Source: Mycobacterium sp. | GTDB lineage: Bacteria > Actinomycetota > Actinomycetes > Mycobacteriales > Mycobacteriaceae | DNA length: 64,000 nucleotides | Direction of reading: 5' to 3' | NCBI GenBank assembly: GCA_025965895.1 | Contig: JAOPWC010000099.1 | Span: 62,001 to 126,000, forward strand | Shown: one piece after another, positions 59,233-64,000 of the stretch | Position numbering within the stretch: position 1 is the first letter of the stretch | Layout: every line of letters begins with the position of its first letter | Made by a program: the position numbers and the translations under genes | The notes under the pieces: model-generated | The model's database searches: none | What the model saw: only the letters and a program-made list of their open reading frames with translations | Told to the model about the DNA's origin: nothing

Positions 59233-60036
59233 TCAGGCGCGCTGCGTGAGCGTCGCTAGAAATCCGGCGACCGCGCGGCGGTAGACGCCGGGCGCCTCGT
59301 CGTGCACCAGGTGCCCCGCACCGTGTGCCCTCAGATACGTCGTGCGGTGACCTGTTTCGTGCATCTTCTGCATCTGCCCGGGCGGCGTGACTGAGTTTGC
59401 CGCCTCGATGAGCAGCGCGGGTACCCGCACCGCGTGCCACTGATGCCAGTAACCGCGAGTCCCCCACTCGGCCGCGATCTCGATCCACCGCTCGACGTGG
59501 CCATGCAGCCGCCAGCCGGTCACGGTGCGGTCGAACGCGTCCAGGAAGTACTGCCCGGCCACCGCACCGAACTCGTCGATCACCTGCTGGCGCGAGGCGA
59601 ACTCCGCCGGAAGCGCGTGTAGCCACGGTTCCCACGGGCCGGTGGTACGCCCATGGAAATCGGGGGCCATGTCCTCGACGACCAGTGCGGCGACCAGCTC
59701 CGGCCGCTCCGCGGCCAGGCACCAGCCGTGCAGCCCGCCCATCGAGTGCCCGACCAACGTCGCCGGTCGCCCCAGCGCCGCGACCGCGTCGGCGAGGTCC
59801 GCGACGAAGCGTTCGGTGCTGACCGGATACGGGTCGGCGACCTCTCGACCGCGGTGCCACGGCGCGTCGTAGGTGTAGACCCGGCCCAGCCGCGCCAGCC
59901 ACGGGACCTGCCGCGACCAGGTGCTGCCCCGGCCCATCAACCCATGAACCAGCACGAGCGGTTCCCCGTGACCGCCGTGGTCGGTCAGCAGATCGCGCGA
60001 TGAGCGCTCGCGCGATGAGCCGGGAAGGTTGCCCAT
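59233..60036 (-). CDS. Alpha/beta hydrolase (Rv3591c type)
   Basis: A 267-residue alpha/beta hydrolase. Oxyanion strand LVLVHGLMGRGSTWSRQVPW, nucleophile elbow GHSMGGLHGW (Ser), and a terminal His in GAGHLVHDEAPG form the triad; the acid is likely in the VPALLIEAANSV region or just after. Start: ATG 60036 (MGNLPGSSRERSSRD), with a weak CAAGAT hexamer six bases upstream suggesting leaderless transcription. The substrate is unknown. It converges with the region downstream of mutY and is divergent from mhuD. Confidence 0.85.
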   Translation of the reverse strand: MGNLPGSSRERSSRDLLTDHGGHGEPLVLVHGLMGRGSTWSRQVPWLARLGRVYTYDAPWHRGREVADPYPVSTERFVADLADAVAALGRPATLVGHSMGGLHGWCLAAERPELVAALVVEDMAPDFHGRTTGPWEPWLHALPAEFASRQQVIDEFGAVAGQYFLDAFDRTVTGWRLHGHVERWIEIAAEWGTRGYWHQWHAVRVPALLIEAANSVTPPGQMQKMHETGHRTTYLRAHGAGHLVHDEAPGVYRRAVAGFLATLTQRA

Positions 60037-60066
60037 GGTCTCATCTTGCACGGCACCGGCGCACGG

Positions 60067-60072
60067 TAGCCT
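60067..60072 (+). promoter_or_regulatory. Leaderless -10 hexamer of mhuD
   Basis: TAGCCT fits TANNNT, exactly six bases before the ATG at 60079. Confidence 0.55.
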
Positions 60073-60078
60073 GACGGC

Positions 60079-60396
60079 ATGACCGTGGTGAAGATCAATG
60101 CAATCGAGGTACCGCCGGACGCCGGCCCCGAGCTGGAGAAGCGGTTCGCTAACCGCGCACACGCGGTCGACAGCCAGCCGGGCTTCCTGGGATTTCAATT
60201 GCTGCGTCCGGTCAAAGGCGAGGACCGCTACTTCGTCGTGACGCAGTGGGAGTCCGAAGAGGCGTTCCAGGCGTGGGCGACCGGTCCTGCCGTTCACGCG
60301 CACGCCGGGGAACGGGCGAACCCGGTGGCGACCGGCGCGACATTGCTCGAGTTCGAGGTTGTGTTGGACGTTGCGGGGGCTGGCGCCAAGGCGTAG
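60079..60396 (+). CDS. mhuD: Heme-degrading monooxygenase MhuD
   Basis: A 105-residue IsdG-like heme oxygenase. The residues needed for heme binding and ruffling are present at the family positions: Asn7, Trp66 and His75. The core FLGFQLLRPVKGEDRYFVVT is nearly identical to M. tuberculosis MhuD (Rv3592), which cleaves heme to mycobilins and iron. Start: ATG 60079, apparently leaderless. The lpqF frame overlaps its end, so the two are likely co-transcribed. Confidence 0.95.
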   Translation: MTVVKINAIEVPPDAGPELEKRFANRAHAVDSQPGFLGFQLLRPVKGEDRYFVVTQWESEEAFQAWATGPAVHAHAGERANPVATGATLLEFEVVLDVAGAGAKA

Positions 60397-61741
60397 CGCA
60401 GGCCGGGCGCGCCTACGCGCCGCGGCGTCCGCCGCCGCGGTCGCGATGACCGCCGCTCTGGCCTGTGGTTGCACGACACCGTTCGCGTCGCCGATGACCG
60501 GCGGCTCGAACCGGAAGATCAACACCAGCACTCCGGTCGGTCTGCGGGCCAAGCAGGTCGTCGACATGCTGAACTCCGACTGGCCGATCGGCCCCGTCGG
60601 GGTGCGCACGCTGGCGGCTCCGGACACGGTCGACGACATCGGCACGACGATGGACGGCCTGTGGTGGGACCGCCCGTACACCGTTTCCGGCGTCGACCTT
60701 CGCGCCGGCCAGGCCACCCTGCACTTGATCACGTCGTTCGGTGCCCGCCAGGACATCGACATCCACACCGACGACAACACGATGGTGGACCGGTTCGACG
60801 TCGAGCTGCAGAAGCCGACGATCAACTCCTGGGCCGACGTCGACGCCGAGCTGCGAAAGTCAAGCGCGCGGTATTCGTATCAGGTGGCCAAGGTCAACAA
60901 CGGCCGCTGCGAGCGGGTCGCGGGCACCAACACCACCGACTCCTTGCCTCTCGCCTCGATTTTCAAGCTGTATGTGTTGTACGCCGTCGCGGACGGAGTC
61001 AAGGCAGGCGCGGTGTCGTGGGACGACAAACTCACGATCACCGGCGCGGCAAAGGCCGTCGGCTCATCGGGACTGGAGAAGCTGCCGCCGGGCGCGCAGG
61101 TGACGGTGCGCACTGCCGCGGACAAGATGATCGCGAACAGTGACAACATGGCCACCGATCTGCTGATCAACCGGGTCGGCACAGGGGCCGTCGAACGTGC
61201 GCTGGTGGATGCCGGCCACCACGACCCGGCCAGCATGACGCCGTTCCCGACCATGCACGAGTTGTTCTCAGTCGGCTGGGGCACACCGGATCTGCGCGAA
61301 CAATGGAAGAAGGCCGTGCAGACCGGCGGCCCGCAGGGTCGCGCGCAGCTGCTGCAGCAGACTAATTCGCGTCCCTATCAACCCGATCCGGCACGCACCC
61401 ACACCCCTGCCTCCACCTACGGCGCCGAGTGGTACGGCAGCGCGGAGGACATCTGCCGGGTGCACGCCGCGCTGCAGGTCGGTGCGGTCGGTGCCGCCGC
61501 ACCGGTCAAGGAGATCATGTCCCAGATCCCCGGCATCGACCTCGACAAGCAGCAATGGCCGTATGTCGGCGCGAAAGCCGGCAACCTGCCCGGTGACCTG
61601 ACGTTCAGCTGGTATGCCGTCGACCGCACCGGCCAACCCTGGGTGGTGAACTTCCAGTTGAACTGGCCCCGCTATCACGGGTCGAGTGCGGGCGCCTGGT
61701 TGTTGTCGATCGCCACGCAGGCCTTCGCGATGGTCTCCTGA
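60359..61741 (+). CDS. lpqF: Lipoprotein LpqF, class A beta-lactamase-like fold
   Basis: A protein of up to 460 residues. N-terminal basic signal, then AVAMTAALACGCTTPF with a lipobox-like ALAC. The first domain (about 50-170) resembles the ORF12/NTF2-like beta-lactamase companion; the second is serine beta-lactamase/transpeptidase-like with SxxK (LASIFKLYV), the SDN motif (IANSDNMATD) and a KAG triad (GAKAGNL) in place of KTG. M. tuberculosis LpqF (Rv3593) has the same layout. Start uncertain: GTG 60359 or TTG 60371, both inside mhuD. Substrate unknown. Confidence 0.86.
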   Translation: MCWTLRGLAPRRSAGRARLRAAASAAAVAMTAALACGCTTPFASPMTGGSNRKINTSTPVGLRAKQVVDMLNSDWPIGPVGVRTLAAPDTVDDIGTTMDGLWWDRPYTVSGVDLRAGQATLHLITSFGARQDIDIHTDDNTMVDRFDVELQKPTINSWADVDAELRKSSARYSYQVAKVNNGRCERVAGTNTTDSLPLASIFKLYVLYAVADGVKAGAVSWDDKLTITGAAKAVGSSGLEKLPPGAQVTVRTAADKMIANSDNMATDLLINRVGTGAVERALVDAGHHDPASMTPFPTMHELFSVGWGTPDLREQWKKAVQTGGPQGRAQLLQQTNSRPYQPDPARTHTPASTYGAEWYGSAEDICRVHAALQVGAVGAAAPVKEIMSQIPGIDLDKQQWPYVGAKAGNLPGDLTFSWYAVDRTGQPWVVNFQLNWPRYHGSSAGAWLLSIATQAFAMVS

Positions 61742-61764
61742 TTATGCCCACTGCGAGCGTGACC

Positions 61765-61798
61765 CCACGGCGAGATTTCACCGCCATTCTCGCCGTGG
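61765..61798. terminator. Strong hairpin between lpqF and the convergent phosphatase gene
   Basis: CCACGGCGAGA and TCTCGCCGTGG are perfect 11-bp arms with a 12-base loop, in the gap between the convergent 3' ends. No long T-run follows, as is common for mycobacterial terminators. Confidence 0.75.
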
Positions 61799-61847
61799 CG
61801 TTACAGTCGGCGCGAGCCCTGGCGCAGCGCGCTGAACAAGCGGCGCC

Positions 61848-62426
61848 TCAATAGCAGCGCAGCGTCCACGCGTGGCCACGGAAATGCATGACCGTCCTGC
61901 TGGCCGGCGGAATGTCGACGCGCCAGAACGACTTCGGCGGCGCGTCAAGGGCAACCAGGATCGCGGCGCGGATCACCGCAGGATGCGTCACCGCGACCGT
62001 TCGTGAATGCGTCGTCGTCAGCGAATCCAGCCACGCCGCGACCCGGTTGACCAGCTCCACCACCGACTCACCTCCGTGTGGGGCCCGCGTCGGGTCCGTC
62101 AGCCACATCGCGAGCTCCGCGGGCTGCACACCCCCAAGCGCCTCACCGCGCCAACGTCCGCAGTCCAGATCGGCGAGTCGGGGCTCGACCGTCACACGAA
62201 GACCGAGCAGTTCTGCGGTCTGGCGGCAGCGTTGTTCCGGGCCGGACAGCGCCGTGTAACCGGGATCGACTGGATCGTCCGGTTGTCGGCGGATGTCGAG
62301 GTCCATCGACGCGTCCACCTGGCGGCGCCCCACCGCATTCAGCGGCTCATTGGTCGGGAAGCGTCCGGTCGCCATCGCGTCCGTCATCGCGTGCGACACG
62401 AACGTCAGCCGGACGACTTCGCTCAC
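61848..62426 (-). CDS. Histidine-phosphatase-superfamily protein downstream of cbtA
   Basis: A 192-residue phosphatase-like protein. The phospho-His position is in LTFVSHAMTDAMATGRFP (His but not the usual RHG), with Glu in GGESVVELVNRVAAWLD and the second His in VAVTHPAVIRA. It starts at GTG 62426 overlapping the cbtA stop (GTGA). In actinobacteria such genes often follow cbtBA. CobC-like alpha-ribazole phosphatase activity is a guess from context; the altered RHG motif argues for caution. Confidence 0.8.
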   Translation of the reverse strand: MSEVVRLTFVSHAMTDAMATGRFPTNEPLNAVGRRQVDASMDLDIRRQPDDPVDPGYTALSGPEQRCRQTAELLGLRVTVEPRLADLDCGRWRGEALGGVQPAELAMWLTDPTRAPHGGESVVELVNRVAAWLDSLTTTHSRTVAVTHPAVIRAAILVALDAPPKSFWRVDIPPASRTVMHFRGHAWTLRCY

Positions 62427-63169
62427 GCGCCCGTGGTGCCGAGGCGTGCCGGCAATCCTGACCGTGAGTCGTCATCGAGCAGCCGGCCGACAAGCGACCC
62501 GAAGGCCACGCCGATAATCGCCCACATGACCAGTTGCGCCCCAAGCGAATACAGCCGGAAGTCATACAGCACGTCCGCGGGGAAGCCCTCCGGCGTTTCG
62601 GCGACCGGCGGCAGAAGCAGCATCACGACGCTGATGATCGTCACGTAGGCCGCGGCGGCGAGCAGCGTGGCACTCCATGCGCCGAACCGCTTCTCGAGCC
62701 GCCGTCCCAGCCAGATCGCGCCGGCAGCGCTGCCCAGCGACAGCAGAACCATCAGCAGGTACAGCCCGGTGCGCTCGCCGATGGTCTCCGGGCGCCCGAT
62801 CGACGGAGGGTTGGCCGGGTACTTCAGGAACGGCACCAGGCACGCCGCGCCGAAGCCGCCCGCTGCCAGCCACAGCGACAGCGCCCGGGGCCGCACGCCG
62901 AGCCTGCCGTACGCCACGATGAACGCGACCGCGAACAGCGCGCCCAGCGCCACGCTGAACGCCAAGACCCCGAAGCCCATGCCGACATTGGCCTGCACTC
63001 CGCGGGTGAACAACTCGATGCCCTGGTGGTGTCCGGCCGCGTTGCGCGCGTCCTCGAAGTCGATTGCGCGGCCGATCGCCGGCTCGACGAACACCCGGGC
63101 GAACAAGATGCCGATCACCCCGGCGACGGCGCCGGCAATGACACCACGGCCGATAACGCGTTTCTCCAC
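62423..63169 (-). CDS. cbtA: CbtA, proposed cobalt transporter subunit
   Basis: A 248-residue membrane protein of the CbtA family, about six to seven helices. It begins VEKRVIGRGVIAGAVAGVIG and has RNAAGHHQGIELFTRGVQAN, a His-rich loop typical of CbtA, then several hydrophobic helices. Start: GTG 63169, four bases after the cbtB stop; the longer frame upstream overlaps cbtB. It works with CbtB and lies under a cobalamin riboswitch. Cobalt (or B12 precursor) uptake is the accepted proposal for the family. Confidence 0.9.
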   Translation of the reverse strand: MEKRVIGRGVIAGAVAGVIGILFARVFVEPAIGRAIDFEDARNAAGHHQGIELFTRGVQANVGMGFGVLAFSVALGALFAVAFIVAYGRLGVRPRALSLWLAAGGFGAACLVPFLKYPANPPSIGRPETIGERTGLYLLMVLLSLGSAAGAIWLGRRLEKRFGAWSATLLAAAAYVTIISVVMLLLPPVAETPEGFPADVLYDFRLYSLGAQLVMWAIIGVAFGSLVGRLLDDDSRSGLPARLGTTGA

Positions 63170-63173
63170 GCGG

Positions 63174-63422
63174 TCAGTGGCAGGGGAAGCCGAGCAAGTG
63201 CCGAGCGTCGTGCATGAACTCGTGCACATGGGAATCACTGCCGAACACCGACACCGCGCCCTGGTCCAGTCCGACGAAGTAGATCACCAACAGCGCGAGG
63301 AACACCGTGCCGGCCAGCCATAATGCGGCCCGCGCCGCCGACAGGTCGAACGGGCGCGCCCTGACGGTCCTCGAATCGGCTATCGAAGAATCGGCCATCG
63401 AATCGGGCATTGCATCGGCCAT
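63174..63422 (-). CDS. cbtB: CbtB, small His-rich subunit of the proposed cobalt transporter
   Basis: An 82-residue single-helix protein. One membrane segment (about 33-50, ALWLAGTVFLALLVIYFVG) is followed by an extracytoplasmic tail HVHEFMHDARHLLGFPCH, the metal-binding signature of CbtB. The extreme N-terminus is variable (a repeated Ala/Asp/Ser pattern). Start: ATG 63422 with AAAGGAG upstream (minus). First gene of cbtB-cbtA-phosphatase, directly behind the riboswitch at 63461-63560. Confidence 0.93.
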   Translation of the reverse strand: MADAMPDSMADSSIADSRTVRARPFDLSAARAALWLAGTVFLALLVIYFVGLDQGAVSVFGSDSHVHEFMHDARHLLGFPCH

Positions 63423-63460
63423 TACCGGCTCCTTTCACCGATCTCGCGTCGGCGCATACG

Positions 63461-63560
63461 AAGTGTCATGACCGACCCGGGTCTGACTGTTCACAGTGGC
63501 GCGACCGTTCTGGAGTCTCACCAGATTCCGTTGCCCGTCGGCGTACATGCGGAGCTTAGG
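63461..63560 (-). ncRNA. Cobalamin riboswitch controlling cbtBA
   Basis: On the minus strand the leader of cbtB reads CTGGTGAGACTCCAGAACGG, followed by the B12 box CGCCACTG (63494-63501 on plus as cagtggcg) and AGTCAGACCCGGG. These are the hallmark P3/J6-3 and B12-box segments of AdoCbl riboswitches. It ends about 39 bases before the cbtB ATG. High B12 would be expected to shut off the operon by blocking translation, since the ribosome site lies close behind. Confidence 0.88.
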
Positions 63561-63618
63561 GTCAGCAGAGAACGGCCGTCAATGCGTAGCGCCCCGGGCC
63601 GGCCCCGCCGGGCGCAGC

Positions 63619-63660
63619 GAAAACGGGCGGCCACCCGGCGAAGGGTAACCGCCCGTTTTC
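63619..63660. terminator. Hairpin terminator after clpC1
   Basis: GAAAACGGGCGG and CCGCCCGTTTTC are perfect 12-bp arms around an 18-base loop, ten bases from the clpC1 stop. The T-run is inside the stem, so it can serve on either strand. Confidence 0.85.
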
Positions 63661-63670
63661 TCGATTCGCG

Positions 63671-64000
63671 TTACTCGGTTGCGGTCGCGCTGTGGCTGCC
63701 GGCCGCCCCGGCCTTGGCCAGGTCAGGCTCGGTGGCCTTGGCGGGCTTGGGGGCACCGGTGAACGTGAACACCGCATCCTCGCCGGCGCCCTCGCCGTCC
63801 CAGTTGTCGACGTCGACGGTGACAAGCTGGCCGGGTCCGACCTCCTCGAAGAGGATCTTCTCCGACAGCGCGTCCTCGATCTCGCGCTGGATGGTGCGCC
63901 GCAGCGGCCGGGCCCCCAGCACCGGGTCGAACCCGCGCTTGGCCAGCAGGGACTTGGCCTTGTCGGTGAGCACCATGGCCATGTCCTTGCCCTTGAGCTG
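63671..64000 (-). CDS. clpC1: ClpC1 AAA+ unfoldase, C-terminal end (5' part outside window)
   Basis: About 109 C-terminal residues of ClpC1, the essential ATP-dependent unfoldase of the ClpP protease. The visible part is the D2 small domain: KSLLAKRGFDPVLGARPLRR then IQREIEDALSEKILFEEV, ending in a flexible Ala/Gly/Ser tail SHSATATE. It is followed by the terminator hairpin. The gene position next to this region matches Rv3596c in M. tuberculosis. Confidence 0.96.
   Translation of the reverse strand, partial: QLKGKDMAMVLTDKAKSLLAKRGFDPVLGARPLRRTIQREIEDALSEKILFEEVGPGQLVTVDVDNWDGEGAGEDAVFTFTGAPKPAKATEPDLAKAGAAGSHSATATE

Noticed and set aside
58940..59902. 320-codon minus-strand open frame
   Set aside because: Overlaps the alpha/beta hydrolase in another frame and covers the AraC remnant; no domain.
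59996..60008. 13-mer identical (inverted) to part of the 33-bp repeat unit at 934-1065
   Set aside because: Short, GC-rich and inside coding sequence; a single shared 13-mer is weak evidence for a dispersed element.

Overview
The window is high-GC actinobacterial chromosome, almost certainly from a non-tuberculous Mycobacterium (Mycolicibacterium type). Gene order follows the M. tuberculosis Rv3542c to Rv3596c segment closely: cholesterol side-chain genes, the KstR2 regulon for steroid rings C/D, the hsa/ksh ring A/B genes with kstR, then the conserved carD-ispD-ispF-cysS, radA-disA and clpC1 housekeeping block. Codon use, GTG/TTG starts, ATGA/GTGA start-stop overlaps and leaderless promoters (TANNNT six or seven bases before the start codon) are typically mycobacterial.

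Layout. 1-5.8 kb: chsH2 (cut by the window edge), chsE2, chsE1 and cyp125 on the minus strand, divergent from fadA5 across two KstR operators. The chsE2-chsH2 junction carries four 33-bp tandem copies that create a 44-codon repeat ORF. 5.8-8.9 kb: two tandem Ddn-type deazaflavin nitroreductase genes, a small NTF2/SnoaL-like gene and two short-chain dehydrogenases. 8.9-12.4 kb: a KstR2 operator and echA20-ipdA-ipdB-ipdC. 12.4-18.8 kb: an accessory stretch absent from the M. tuberculosis order, with an intact VapBC-like toxin-antitoxin pair, an intact P450, a DapA-like aldolase and a TetR gene, among five broken genes (sigma factor, enoyl-CoA hydratase, SDR, thiolase, acyl-CoA ligase). 18.8-28.4 kb: fadA6, kstR2, ipdF and fadE30 on minus, fadD3, fadE31, fadE32, fadE33 and an aminotransferase on plus, with a KstR2 operator between the two operons.

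28.4-30.5 kb: a small membrane protein and an AnsP-type permease, occupying the place where nat would be expected. 30.5-38.9 kb: hsaA-hsaD-hsaC-hsaB, kshB, a secreted protein, fadE34 and kstR, with three KstR operators. 38.9-48.9 kb: an OtsB-GH15 fusion enzyme, a LacI regulator, a zinc/manganese-type ABC importer, pxpA, a metallo-beta-lactamase-fold protein, an ArsB-type permease and a universal stress protein. 48.9-64 kb: rlmB-like, cysS, ispF, ispD, carD, lpqE, radA, disA, an internally deleted beta-carbonic anhydrase, mutY, a broken AraC regulator, an alpha/beta hydrolase, mhuD, lpqF, a cobalamin-riboswitch-controlled cbtB-cbtA-phosphatase operon and the C-terminus of ClpC1.

Together the first 39 kb is nearly a full regulon for cholesterol use. 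Cyp125, FadA5, ChsE1/E2, ChsH2 and FadE34 shorten the side chain; KshB, HsaA/B, HsaC and HsaD open rings A/B; FadD3, FadE30, IpdF, EchA20, IpdAB, IpdC, FadA6 and FadE31-33 take the HIP remnant to central metabolites. KstR and KstR2 sites mark the divergent promoters. The features with most to check are the repeat-built ORF between chsE2 and chsH2, the carbonic anhydrase that has lost two zinc ligands, the gene graveyard inside the KstR2 region, and the riboswitch-controlled cbt operon.
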